Below, piece by piece: positions 42,874 to 53,678 of a stretch of 64,000 bases of DNA. Within the stretch, counting starts at the first letter, position 1. Each line of letters begins with the position of its first letter. A model generated the notes under the pieces. It was not told the origin of the DNA, ran no database searches, and saw only the letters and a list, made by a program, of their open reading frames with translations. A program made the position numbers and the translations under genes. Source of the DNA: Cloeon dipterum (lineage: Eukaryota; Arthropoda; Insecta; Ephemeroptera; Baetidae); contig NC_088787.1 of assembly GCF_949628265.1 (NCBI RefSeq), positions 36,940,844 through 37,004,843 on the forward strand, read 5' to 3'.

Positions 42874-45422
42874 AGCGCGGCGTGCTGGCTTTAGTCCGAC
42901 ACGACCGCGGAACTCTGAAATCGAGACCGACTCCCCGCCGGACTTCAATCCCAATGACGTAACCTTATTAGCAGTGACCGCCTACCCCACCTACGTCCTT
43001 TTGGGGCGAGTCCAACACCTAGAAATACCATACATCATTGACTCAGGAGCGAACGTTAGCTTGATTAGCGCAATACTAGCTTCCGCGCTCGAACTAGAGC
43101 TTACTCCATTCGATAGCCAAGTCAATGGAGTTTCAGGTACGAACGTGCCTCTACTCGGACAAGCTGAAGTTATGATCGAGCTATGCGAAGGAGTGGCGAT
43201 AAAACAACCAGTCGTAGTGGTCATGTTAAACCCGGGATACTCAGCACTGCTTGGTCAAGATTTCCTGATGAAACACCAAGCCGATCTCAGGAACACCACA
43301 GGATGTCTAGAGTTTATATGGGGTCGGATGCGGTTGGACTACTACCGCCATCAACGGCCTCGGAACGTCGGCGCTGTTCACCAGAAGTGGAGTCACGAGT
43401 TTAGTACGACCGAACCAATAGACCACAGCGCCGAGCCCGTGGGAATCCAAATAATCGCAACGAACACGCCAGCCCCACTCCCTGCGCTTGACCCACGACA
43501 GAGTGCCATCTTCCCAGTCCGAGTCACAGCCCCGGTGGGTACCGAGTTAATGCTTCAAGGCATTGACCTAGGAGGACGCGGCAAAATACCCATGACGTAC
43601 GGAGTAGTTGATTCTGGAGGGATAGTTAACGTCTGGTGCACCAACACCTCGGATGAAAACCTGCAAGTGAAAGGACGCCACTTACAAAAGATCCAGCTGG
43701 AGGTGGTAGAACCAGAGACGCCCGTAGTTCGACTACGAGATCTTCCGACCGAACAACTGCCGGAGATCTGTTTTGATTGCGAGACTCGTCCTGTGGACGA
43801 TGAAGAGTACATGCTATGTGGAGGCTGCCTCACTAAGCATAAACCGCCGGGGTACAGGGAACCGGAGGTGTGGCCGAGTCCACCTGGTTCGGAACTACCA
43901 AACCAAGAGTTTCTACAGCTGTTCAACTTCGAACATCTGGACAATCCAGCAGAAGTCCGAGTACTGAAAGGCGTCCTGGTAGAAGTCCGAGCGGCCTTTG
44001 CATGTGGATCCCGGACATTGGGCCGATATGAAGCAGCAGAAGTGGAAATAGACACCCGAGATGCGGAGCCAATTCAACGCAGACCATACAAGGTGCCCCA
44101 TCACCAGAAGAAAGTCATTGAAGACACCATCCAGGACATGTTAGGAATGGGAGTTATAGTGCCATCGGACAGTGAATGGTCAGCGCCCTTACCACTAGTA
44201 ACAAAGAAGAGCACGGACGGTACTCTGAAGTGGCGTCCTTGCGTGGATTTCCGCGCACTAAACCAGGTCACTAAAACTCTAATTCGCCCATACCCTCACG
44301 TTCAAGAGGTATTGGACCGCTTTGGCGGGAGTAAATTCTTCACAGTGCTTGACCTCACGAATGGATTCTGGCAGTTGCCCTTAAAGAAGGAGAGCCAGGA
44401 TAAGACGGCATTTGCCTGCCACGTAGGACAATTCCAGTTCACACGATTACCCTACGGAGTGTAGAACGGACCACCTTCTTTCAGCCACTGGATCCAAAAG
44501 GGATTCCATGACATGATCGGGAAGGGAGTTGAGATCTTCGTGGACGATTTCTGTATCCATGCCCCTGACTTCGCATCAATGAAGACCCTGATAACCGGAG
44601 TTCTCAAGAGAGCTATCAAGCTGGGAATCGTGTTCAGCCCGCAAAAGTGTCAGTTGGTGAAGAAGGAAGCACAATTCTTAGGATTCATGATTAGCGGAGA
44701 AGGCGTACGCCCTAACCCTGATAAATTGGAAGCTATACGGAAGATGCCAACTCCCACCAACATCAGAGAAGTCAAGGGACTGGTAGCCACCTGTATCTTC
44801 TATAGAAGGCACGCTCAAGGCTTTAGTGAAGTGGTGCTACTCTTAACTGAGATGCTGAAAGGGAAGAAGCCTAAGTTCGAGTGGGGGCGAAAAACACCAG
44901 GCGGCTTTTGACAAAATCGTGGACCTCAAGGACACCGCCTTGGCTTTTCCCGATCTGGACAAGGAATTTCATCTCACCACCGATGCCAGCGCAAAATCCG
45001 TCGCAGGAGTGCTAGAACAAGAAGAAGCTCCTGGAGTCAACCGACCAGTTGCATTCTACAGTGCCAAGTTGGCTGGTACACAGACCAGGTACTCCGCGTG
45101 CCAACTGGAGTGCCTGGCCGTAGTAATGGCAGTCGAGCACTTCCGTATTTACCTTGAAGGCCGGCTTTTCCATTTATACACCGACCACAGTTCGTTAAAA
45201 TGGCTGCTGGCATCGGCATCTCTGAAAACACTGCTCGCCAGGATAGTATTACAGCTCCAGCAATATCAGTTTTTGGTTCATCATGTGCCTGGAAAAACCA
45301 TTCCACTCGTGGATTTTCTGTCCAGACCAGCGGATGAAATCATCATTCCAGAAAACAACATCCAAATCTTGTTCCTCGGCCTCCCACTCACCCTCACCTC
45401 ACTCAGGGCTTTCCCTCAGTAG
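42794..45422 (+). pseudogene. pol: Gypsy Pol: protease, reverse transcriptase, RNase H; integrase lost
   Basis: Protease is marked by IIDSGANVSLIS and LLGQDFL. The RT has FFTVLDLTNGFWQLPL, FTRLPYGV and IFVDDF, the last in place of the usual Y(L/V)DD. RNase H has LTTDASAKSVAGVLEQ, the active-site region YSACQLECLAVVMAVEHF and LYTDHSSLKWLL. A TAG at 44462-44464 sits right after LPYGV, and an extra base in the G-run near 44882 shifts the frame before RNase H. After LSRPADEIIIPE the sequence turns straight into the 3' LTR, so integrase was deleted. The copy cannot move on its own. Confidence 0.85.
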
Positions 45423-46616
45423 GGGAGGGTCGCCACTGAGGGAGAACCCACCCTCCATTCTCCCAGCAGCGACCGAAGGAGGGGCAGCCTAATATAAGCG
45501 CAGGCAGCGCACGACTCGGGGCAGAAAGCGAGCTGTCTATCATAGACCTCAGAGCTACCTTGCCCCAAGGAAGAGGACACCCACCTAATCCTTGACTTGG
45601 CATAGGGCACTTCCTGATCGCCAGGCCAAGCAGACCAGGTAAGGTAGATATACGGGTAGCCGGCAGTTCTTGTCTCACTCTGCGTCTTTTCCAGGAAACT
45701 CTGGAGACTACGAACCCCCTCGCAGCAGGCCATCTTGGTCAGGAGGCCAGCAGGCGCCTACCAGGAGCTCGCGGCTGTGGGAGAGGATTCGCAACTTCAG
45801 TCGAGGAGGGACAACTACTGTGCCAAGTCTTACCTGTAGGGAAATCCCTTCTCCGGAATCCAAGAAAAGGACTGATCCCCCTTCTTCTTTGTTCGCAGGA
45901 GGCGCTCGGGTAGACCGGATACGGCGCAGCCTACACCCTAAGAAGACCAGAAAAAACAAGCAGTAGACTAGGTAGAGATATTCTATTTTTAGGCCAGTGT
46001 GACTTGCCTTTTAAATAGACTAAACTCACCTAAAACGTGCTCTTCCGCTAATTCACTCCCATTCCTCCTGTTCTAGGGACCGCGGCCTTCGAGCAGGTAG
46101 AGTTGGAGACCTGCCGTCCAGAAGCCCCTGATCCGCAAGCATCTTATGGCAGCGGCGTCGACACACACAACACGCTGCAGAACATAGACAACACAAATAC
46201 AATCTGAATCAACACAATTTCTACACTTGTCAGACGGAGATAAATAAATTTGCCAGACGGCTTATTAGCGAAACAGTGCGTTTTCATATGTCTTCCCTTT
46301 TGCCGAGACATTTTTTTCTGAGAGGAAACCCGGCCCAAAAGGGGCCCTACACTGAGAATAATTCGCAGCGGAAGCTTGTTGACATCGCTGCAGCTGAGCA
46401 GAGTTAAGCACGCCGGCGAGAGTAGTGTGCACAAAGGAGCTAAGAACTTCATCCTGCTATTGGTGGAATAAGTACTCCCCTTAGCAGCAACCCAGCTCGC
46501 TTCTCAACGCTCCTTGCACTTTTCACCGCAGGGGCGGCCCAGCTCTGCGATTGGCTGAATTTGACTTGCTCGCCTATCTTCCAGCGGTCGGCGCGAAAGC
46601 CACGAGGCGACAAGCA
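45380..46616 (+). repeat. 3' LTR of the Gypsy element
   Basis: Homologous to 40183-41430. It is preceded not by a purine tract but by CTTGTTCCTCGG, consistent with an internal deletion that reached the LTR border. It ends GGCGACAAGCA and is followed by the minus-strand LINE. Confidence 0.85.
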
Positions 46617-47145
46617 GGCGTTGCAGTCTTTGAGTGCCGGAGGCAAATCGTTCCATGGCTTGATTACCCTGAAGGAGAACTCGCGCTGGCCAAAAACACT
46701 GCGGGTCGGAGGCGGCTGGAGGCGGGGTCACTGGCCACTATCACCTCTCAATACACGACCCTCAATTATTCTCGCACGCGCGTTAAAATCGGTCTCACCA
46801 CACTCATACTTTTTGAAAAAGATTAAGTCATTGTATCTTACAATCAGCAGCATTGGAAGGGCTTGATTTTTTGCTCATTGGCCGGCGGCGGATTGCGGCC
46901 ATAGATGAATTGCACCGCCCTCTTTTGTACCCTCTCCAGCCTGTTAACGTTGTCTTGTGTTGTCTGGTGACAGGCTGGGAGGCCGAAAGTCATCACCGGT
47001 CTTACAAGAGTCAGGTATGCCACCCTCTTAACGCGGACAGTGCACCCTTGCAGGTTACGCGCCGCGAACCCGAGGTTTCGTGCTGCCTTCGCACGCACGA
47101 TGTCCGAGCATACTATAGGAGCCCAAGTCCTATGATGCTCGAGTA
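46617..47145 (-). pseudogene. LINE ORF2 C-terminal fragment interrupted by the Gypsy element
   Basis: The minus strand encodes HHRTWAPIVCSDIVRAKAAR, LGFAARNLQG, YLTLVRPVMTFGLPACHQ, NRLERVQKRAVQFIYG, then GQREFSFRVIKPWNDLPPAL. This is the thumb/connection and C-terminus of a Jockey/CR1-type LINE of a different subfamily from 53666. One stop codon interrupts it. The frame would continue on the far side of the Gypsy element at 40182, so Gypsy inserted into this LINE. Confidence 0.75.
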
Positions 47146-47490
47146 ATTTTGGTTGCAGAGAGATTGATGTTAGAAAAGAAAAACACGGCGTGTTTGTAGA
47201 ACTCGTATATTCACGTTTAGCGCGTACACACAGAACTGGATATTAAATATAATAAATCACATAAGTGAATTGAAGAATTGTATGGTGGTTTTGAGTTTAT
47301 ATTTGTTGAGTTGAGCAAGTTTTATTTACATGCGAATTAAACTTAACATGAGAGAAGAGCTTGGCTCTTAAGATGGAAAAGAATCAGCGGAGAGAAAACG
47401 ATAATTTAGTTAGGAATTATTACTACAACTATTGAGTTATTTACAGTTGGGTTCAAACATATTTATCGCAGGAAAGATTGTTTACATAAT
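47110..47490 (-). repeat. Dispersed repeat, copy 2
   Basis: Inverted counterpart of 2900-3310. It partly overlaps the LINE coding sequence, so the shared segment may include the upstream part of that LINE. Confidence 0.5.
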
Positions 47491-47579
47491 GAGGAATGGT
47501 TTGTGTGGTTTTTGGCCTGGTTGTCTCTCAAAAATGGTCTCGACTCAAGGTAAGACACATAAAAAAGAGCACGCTTTTT

Positions 47580-47765
47580 AGGTGAGTTTTATTCAAGACC
47601 AGTCACGCTGGTCGAGAATAAAATATTTTTACCTGGGTCTAATGCTTGTGTCCTCTGTGGTCTTCTATGGCATAGGCTGTGCCGTTGACGGTCTACCTGA
47701 GCACCTACTGCAAACAAAGAAAAGGGGGATCAGTCCCTTTCTAAAAATCCGGAGAAAGGTTTTTC
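47580..47765 (-). repeat. Fragment related to the Gypsy LTR/leader
   Basis: The reverse complement is clearly similar, at about 75-80% by eye, to 40675-40800 of the Gypsy 5' LTR: shared blocks include GACTGATCCCCCTT, TTTGTTYGCAG and GTAGACCG. It joins directly to an integrase fragment, so it marks the 3' side of an older, related Gypsy copy. Confidence 0.55.
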
Positions 47766-47774
47766 CTTAGTCAT

Positions 47775-48180
47775 TAGGTGTGAATTTTGTCGATTGGTTA
47801 TATTGGATCTCAGGCAAAACCCGAACATTTCTAAAGACACGTCCCAGTCTTTGTGTGAATGCTTTTATCCTTAGTTTGATATGTCTGTTCGTCCTTTCAA
47901 CTACATGCTTTGTGGCCGGTATGGCGCATTTAGTTTGTGTTTAATGCCAAGATGAGTAAATACAAAATTCCAAATTTTATTGACAAAAGTCCTAGCATTG
48001 TCTGAGCGGATGTTTGTTGGAAAACCGTTCCGTACTATGTACGAGAGAAATTTTTCAAATTACACGCGTGATGTTGTCGCGTGAACTGCATAGATTTCTA
48101 TCCACCTGGAGAAATTAGCTTGAATCACTAGAGCATAAGAATTTCCTTTAGAACTTCTTGGCAACTTGCCAATAAAAAAA
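47775..48180 (-). pseudogene. Gypsy-type integrase catalytic-core fragment
   Basis: Minus strand encodes FIGKLPRSSKGNSYALVIQ, FSRWIEIYAVHATTS, FLSYIVRNGFPTNIRSDNA and LGIKHKLNAPYRP, then NQSTKFTPN. The SDNA Asp and neighbouring motifs identify the DDE integrase core. At least two stop codons and one frameshift interrupt it. Confidence 0.75.
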
Positions 48181-48204
48181 GAGATAAAAAGAGAAAAGTG
48201 AGAG

Positions 48205-49176
48205 GCAGGTTTATTCGGACGAGCTGCCGGTGGTCCGAGGAACTCCGCAATGGGGTGTGTTATATCCTTCGCTTTTTGTGAGTTATTTCTGACATGCTCA
48301 AGTATGTGTTGGTGGGCTTCACGATCAATTATGCAGATGATACGACCATCTTAATTTCTGCTCGTAAGATCCAACAGTTGTTCAGTGAGGCACGTATGTT
48401 GGCAAATATGTTGAATAATTATTGCGCAGAAAATTATTTAACTTTAAATGCTGCTAAATCAGTGATATTGCAATTTAGCGATCCAACGGCTCGCAAATGT
48501 TCTGTGTCACCTCTTGTTAGCTTGAATGGCCAATCTATACCATACCTTGAGCAGACGAAATTTCTCGGTCTCTACGTCCAAGACACCTGCTGCTGGGATG
48601 TTCATGCTGATTATGTTGTTGGACGGTTGCATATGACGGTGACAATGATTAATAATTTTTGAGGTTTTGTTCACTTACATGATTTTATGAATGTATACTA
48701 CGCTCATGATTACTCGATCATCTCGTATGCGATTGTTTTTTGGGCAGGCAGTAATTCCGCTCTTTTGTCTGCGTTCGTTGCTCAAAAGAGAGTGGTTAGG
48801 GCGTTAGCAGGTGAGCGATAATGGATAGGGCCAACTCCACTTTCCTCAGCTCAGCCCCTCTTTGATAGATTCGATTTGATTTCTGTGTTTTCGATATACT
48901 TGTTTGAGGAATGGAAGTTTGTGAAAAAGTTTCCTAAATACTTTGAAAGAACTATGCATGGTTATAACACTCGTTCCAAACCTGAATTAGTTGTGCCAGC
49001 GCAGAAAAGTATGATTTCCAGACAAAGCCCTTAAATTGCTATTGCGACTTTGTACAACGCGTTACCAGTGGCGCTTCAGCTTTATCCCCGGTACCCTATG
49101 TTGATAAAGACGTTGCATAATTTTGTCAATCAAAAGTTCTATGATGTCGATGCATATTTACTGAATGCGAATTGAG
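48205..49176 (+). pseudogene. LINE reverse transcriptase fragment
   Basis: Starts at RGTPQWGVL (one base change from PQGGVL), then after a frameshift VLVGFTINYADDTTIL, YLTLNAAKSV, NVYYAHDYSIISYAIVFW and FVAQKRVVRALAGER. Several stops interrupt it. It is the same subfamily as the fragment at 28097-28968 and includes the C-terminus missing there (LYNALPVALQ, NFVNQKFYDVDAYL). Confidence 0.8.
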
Positions 49177-49219
49177 TGTGATTTGTGAAAATAAGCGATG
49201 TAATGGCCGACCACCCTCT

Positions 49220-49800
49220 GCAGTCTGTCACATTTCGCGTCTTGAAAACTTTGAAAACTTTCCCCCACTCGAGGTGCACGCGGCACCTCTTGATGGCCAA
49301 ATTGAGATTCTTTTGAATAACGACAAGCAGTGTGGTTCCGAAAATTCTATAGAAAGGAGACGCATTGGTGCTGTCATTAAAAATGAGACAACATGTATGA
49401 AGAATAGTCACAATTTCAAGTGGAGCACCACTGCCAAGACGTCAAAGAAACCTATCTTTAACGTGATTCTTGCATCTGTGGCATTGGATACTCGACCTTT
49501 GCCAAGCTCTCTGACGCTTTTTGTCACGCCTCGCACTCGTGCTTCTACAACCATGTCAGAGAATGCGTTGCTCCAGTCATCAGGCATTCTTGGATCTAAA
49601 TGAGGAATACAAACATTGAAGAGATGCGTGGTCTAGAAGACTTATGCCTTAGTGGCGACGCACGCTACGATTTGCCTGGTTATAGTGCAAAGTACTGTTT
49701 GAAATCCTTGATGTGCAACAACACATACAAGATCAAGGCAGAAAGGTTTCATGCCATGGGAAATGGAAGTGAAGTCCTGCTTGTTTGTTCTGCAGAGGTT
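49220..49800 (+). pseudogene. Degenerate copy of the THAP-type transposon gene
   Basis: Frame pieces align in order with the protein at 34880: GQIEILLNNDKQCGSENSIE (there AQIEILLQFCKDCKETKTIE), then after a frameshift FAKLSDAFCHASHSCFYNHV, and LSGDARYDLPGYSAKYC (there ISGDARFDSPGHCAKYY). No THAP finger is visible. It has at least one frameshift and one stop. Confidence 0.65.
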
Positions 49801-49919
49801 TATTCACACAATTGGCAAGGGAAAACTTAAATTTTTCTCCAAAATGATGTTAGTAAGAATATTTGTAAAGCTCTAAATGTTAAATTTGCAGATCATTAAA
49901 ATTACAGGTTTGGCATCTT

Positions 49920-50086
49920 GCTTTGTCTGTCAGAAAAGCACAAAATAGCAGAAGAGTGCCTAAACCAAATTCAGCTCCGGATAACTTAGATATGATTGAC
50001 CCAGATGAAAAAGCCACTGATCAGCTGTGCCAAATCCTGCAGGGTCTAATGTCCACCTCAAAGGCCTATTGAGCAAGTATTTAATT
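49920..50086 (+). CDS. C-terminal piece of the helical retroelement ORF
   Basis: Encodes SVRKAQNSRRVPKPN followed by the acidic tail DMIDPDEKATDQLCQILQGL and a TGA. It is the counterpart of the ORF end at 30480-30580 in the other copy of this LTR-type element family. The N-terminal part is missing. Confidence 0.5.
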
Positions 50087-50584
50087 AACTCGCCCTTAAA
50101 TTATTGTCTGCAGCAATGTTTTTTCCCGTCATAAAAAAAACAAACCACAGACACTGTTTCCTTGCAACAAGCATGTATAGCAGTGAAATCAAGCATTAAA
50201 ATGAATAAATAATTTAATTTCACCCTATGAAATCATTATAATTCTATGAAAAATTTTGCTCTACAAAACCGCTCCTACTAATTATTTTATCACAACAATA
50301 TTACCAACACCACTGCCATCACTTGTAGTGAAATGCCAACAGAAGAAGACAATAATTTTTAAAGTCCAGATATTTTTGGTCCGGATTTCTCATTCTCATT
50401 TTGTTTCTCAGTACCTGTATCCCGCTACGCTGTATATCAGCATCCAACTTTGCCGCCCACCACGAGTCAGCACCTTAACCAGCTACTTCAGCTTCCCAAC
50501 ATCTTCGACGACTGTAATTTTTCCCGATTAAAATTCAAATCTGCTTTACAGTACAAATTCTTACATGCACTGGAATGATTGAAA

Positions 50585-51016
50585 CCCGCCAAGTTCGCCA
50601 AAGGCCTCGGCCTTCGAAGAGCCGAGTGAGGATGACTGCATCAAGCACTTCCAGGGAGGCTCCGCTGTTGCCAGTAAGTTAATTTCAATTTTGTCTCGTG
50701 CAGCCTTTCATTCTCTAACCGTTGCAGATTCGCTCATTAGGTCAGAGGCTGCGCTGGACAAGCTCTATGTGCGCCACAATGATTTGAAGATTGAATTTAA
50801 GGACGCGCAGGCTGTCCTGCGTGAAAACAGCCTGAAGACCCACCAGCTACAGAAAGCCCGCAACACGGTAAGCTTGAGAATCGAGTGACTCGTGAAGATA
50901 CGTCAGAAGATAGAGCAACGAGTCAAGGACGCATCCGAGGCCATTGTCAAGTACGAGCAACGCCTCACCGAGTTTTCCAACACTGCTCAAAACCTCTTTT
51001 CCATTAAAAAATTATA
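50585..51016 (+). CDS. Coiled-coil 3' ORF of the LTR-type element, copy 1
   Basis: An exon with KASAFEEPSEDDCIKHFQGG ends at a GTAAGT donor (50674) and joins in phase, across a short intron, to an exon at about 50728 encoding SLIRSEAALDKLYVRHNDLK and a long heptad-rich helix. A TGA at 50886-50888 interrupts it; the downstream frame is again helical (KIRQKIEQRVKDASEAIVKY) to a stop near 51016. It is paralogous to the ORF at 56949, with an intron in the same place. Confidence 0.45.
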
Positions 51017-51419
51017 GCCAAAATGTTTGATACCTTTTTTGCGGTTTATGAAAATTCACGGGATGCAATGTGTATATTTGGTACGGATGCATTCTCTCAG
51101 CCATATAAGGCATCACCTTTACATTGTGCACATTTCAATCTCATTAATTTTACTTTCGGTAACTACAATTTTTCGATTGCAACCCAACCTTTGTATGTAT
51201 CATTATAATTTTGAAATTAAATGTTCACATTTACAAATTAATTACCTGATGCCAATTAATTTCAAACTACCAATTGTAAACTACTAGAATATTTACTGCA
51301 AACATACATTTTATTCCATTTATAATTCTTCCTAAAACATAATAAATTACACTCATTTAACTCTTACAAGCATTCATATAAGACGCTATTAACAATAAAA
51401 TTGTCTGGTTTTTCCCATA

Positions 51420-51640
51420 TCTGAGCCTCCTTATTTGTCACAAAGAGACTCGTGAGTCTCTTGGTGACAGTTTTTGTATCCGTGAGTCCCTGCACAGCAC
51501 AGAGCAGTACCACTTACTATTCAGCCGTGGGGAAACGGGGAAACGCACTCGCGCACAACATCCACTGAACTGAATCACGTGAATCATTAATAAATCAAAG
51601 TAAGTTAATCTCATGATATCCTTCCTTCATCAACTACATA
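51420..51640. other. Hairpin and possible LTR of a related element
   Basis: TCACAAAGAGACTCGTGAG and CTCACGAGTCTCTTGGTGA-like arms form a perfect-looking short hairpin (51437-51470). It is followed by AATAAATCAAAGTAAGTTAA, which resembles the AATAAA...AAGAGTAAGTTAAC stretch of the LTR-like repeats. The assignment is tentative. Confidence 0.3.
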
Positions 51641-51754
51641 CTGCCACCACGAATGTTTTTCTCTACATATGTGTTTCCTTTCCGGCTCTTTCCATAAATT
51701 TCATATTTGATCTTATGACTTTCTCTCTTAATTACGTGTTTCAATCATCTCCAC

Positions 51755-51850
51755 ATGCATAGCATACCATTCTTTACACATGTTCAACCAGCTTATGCAA
51801 ATGATTACTTTCAGCCCGCACAAGCATATAATAGCCCCCCTCCTAACTCA
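51755..51850 (+). other. Tyr/Pro-rich first-exon-like segment
   Basis: MHSIPFFTHVQPAYANDYFQ then PAQAYNSPPPNSG ends at a GTGAGA donor. It resembles in composition the start of the RGG ORF at 29874. The LINE that follows probably inserted downstream of this exon and split the element. Confidence 0.3.
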
Positions 51851-52205
51851 GGTGAGATCACACTGCCACTACAGCTGCTCCCGTATATTTTCGTATTTTT
51901 GTATTTATTATGCAACAATCGCGAATTAATTTTTGCGGAAAGTGTTTGCGAACCATTAAACCTCAAACTCAACATATTGGTTCGTGTTTAACAACACTTT
52001 GGTTGCTGAAATCTGCGAAAATACGATTGCTTTGCGTGTGCACACGCCATCTTAGTGAAGTGACTCACGGCCGCTTCGGTTTCTTTCGAGATTGTTCCAG
52101 AACAAGTAAGGCAAGGGCCTCAGAAGCTACTCCGCTGATCTTTTTGGGGTAGTTCCGCCCTTCGCTGACCACTTACAAAGTGAAAGTTAACATAAAACCG
52201 AGGCA

Positions 52206-53678
52206 ATGGACAACGAAGGAATATCAGCTGATTTTTGGCGGGCTTTCCAGGTTAGCCAGAAACAGCTGTTTGACGAAATGACGTCCCGGATCCTTGCTGC
52301 CTTACCATCCAAGGAGATAATGGGTCAGATCGTGTCTCTCTTGGAGACAACCAGAGACGTACAGGTTCAACAACTTTCGCTTATGGAGGCAATTAACACG
52401 TCGAGGCGTGTTAATAGTCGGGCAAAAAACACGCCTGTTCTCACGTCCACCTTGCCTACGGGCCTCTCTGTTGCGGCAAAAAATACCTGGACTGGAAGGT
52501 GGTCAGCAGAGGACAAAGCTATGCTTCGTGAGTACAAGTCCATAATATCCAGACGTAAATTTCCAGAGTATGAGGGACAAGCAAAATTTGAATATAAACG
52601 TGCTGATATTGCTGATGCCGATGAGATAGTGATTGCTCACTTGGTGGGAGCCAATCTTGACAATGCCCGTGGCGCTGCCGCGTCACTGAAGGATAAATTT
52701 GGACTCTCCAAACCTGACTTCGAACTGAGAATTGGCGACATCCACACTCAATACACTGAAGATGGACGTCAGATCTGGCACCTTGTGAGTAAAAATAGAT
52801 CCGGGGACAAAAAGCATGCAAACCCTGGATGTTTCTTCGCCAATACGGTCTCTGCTCTGGAGAGCTATGCCAGGAGAGTCAAGGAGACAGGAGTTAAGAG
52901 AGTCGCAATGACCCGACTCGGCGCCAGCCTGGATGGCATCAACTGGCGTTTCACCGAATACATTCTCAAAAGCCTTTTTGCAGAGGTGGAGGTTACTTTT
53001 GTTATTTACTCACTGCCTGCTAGAACAGTTTCAGATACCACAAACATTAGCGCAACCGCAGGCTCTTCCCAACGGATGCCAGCAGAGCAAACAAAGGTGG
53101 TTGCGCAGGGCGCGGCTGGGGGTTGTTCTAAGCAACAACTCCCAGGGAAAGTGGTGTCTGGAAATACATTTCCCCCCCAGCCCGCCACCAGCACAGTGGT
53201 AAGACCAAGTAAGCACTATGCAAAGGCTGTGATCTCAAACACCGTTATTGCTCGAGCTCAAAATCAGCCAAGAGATGTTGACTGGAGAGACATACCTGGT
53301 CCCAGCGGAATCAGAAATGTGGAAATGAGACGAAAAGCACACGAACCAAACAGCGTTACTTCAGGCTCTGCCGGTGGGGGTAGCCTGCCCTTGCTGCCCC
53401 CATCCAAAACTCAACGTCTCCCACCCCACCGGCAACCTGCCTTCAGGCAGGTAAGGTCCGCCGAATCAATACGGGATAAGAGCTCACCCTCTCCTGATTC
53501 CGAGCCTGCAGAAAATAACTTATCATTCCAAGCACTGATCAACCAATTAGATGAAATGAGGGAGCAAGTCAGAAAGATGACGCCATTGAAAGAGCAAGCA
53601 GCCTCAGGTTTGGTTCCTCCAACGGTCACTGAAAGGAAAAAAAACGTGACAGCCAGGAAGACCTCATGGAAAACATAA
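52206..53678 (+). CDS. LINE ORF1 protein containing a macro domain
   Basis: 490 intact codons. Residues 1-100 have a possible helical/coiled segment (about 35-65). Residues about 126-272 read as a macro domain: EIVIAHLVGANLDNARGAAA with SLKDKFG (the AHxxSaD...GiA..fK.KFG block), IGDIHTQY, IWHLVSKNRSGDKKHANP, VKRVAMTRLGASLDGINWRF and a closing EVEVTFVIYSL strand. This order matches TARG1/OARD1-type and ALC1-type macro domains, which bind ADP-ribose and can remove it from proteins. K196 and D243 fall at the positions of the catalytic Lys and Asp of TARG1. Residues 275-490 are Pro/Ser/Gln-rich and basic, probably disordered and RNA-binding. I see no CCHC knuckle or RRM. The stop TAA overlaps the ORF2 start (ATGGAAAACATAA). 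A role in countering host ADP-ribosylation or in RNP assembly is inference. Confidence 0.75.
   Translation: MDNEGISADFWRAFQVSQKQLFDEMTSRILAALPSKEIMGQIVSLLETTRDVQVQQLSLMEAINTSRRVNSRAKNTPVLTSTLPTGLSVAAKNTWTGRWSAEDKAMLREYKSIISRRKFPEYEGQAKFEYKRADIADADEIVIAHLVGANLDNARGAAASLKDKFGLSKPDFELRIGDIHTQYTEDGRQIWHLVSKNRSGDKKHANPGCFFANTVSALESYARRVKETGVKRVAMTRLGASLDGINWRFTEYILKSLFAEVEVTFVIYSLPARTVSDTTNISATAGSSQRMPAEQTKVVAQGAAGGCSKQQLPGKVVSGNTFPPQPATSTVVRPSKHYAKAVISNTVIARAQNQPRDVDWRDIPGPSGIRNVEMRRKAHEPNSVTSGSAGGGSLPLLPPSKTQRLPPHRQPAFRQVRSAESIRDKSSPSPDSEPAENNLSFQALINQLDEMREQVRKMTPLKEQAASGLVPPTVTERKKNVTARKTSWKT

Larger units (their letters stand above)
40183..46616 (+). mobile_element. Gypsy-type LTR retrotransposon, internally deleted
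   Basis: Two LTRs (40183-41430 and 45380-46616, roughly 98% alike by eye) flank a primer-binding site, a gag ORF and a pol region with protease, RT and RNase H. The integrase and polypurine tract are missing: the RNase H frame runs directly into the 3' LTR. Pol also has a stop in the RT and a frameshift. The element lies inside a minus-strand LINE ORF. The exact LTR start is uncertain because neither copy begins with TG. Confidence 0.85.
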
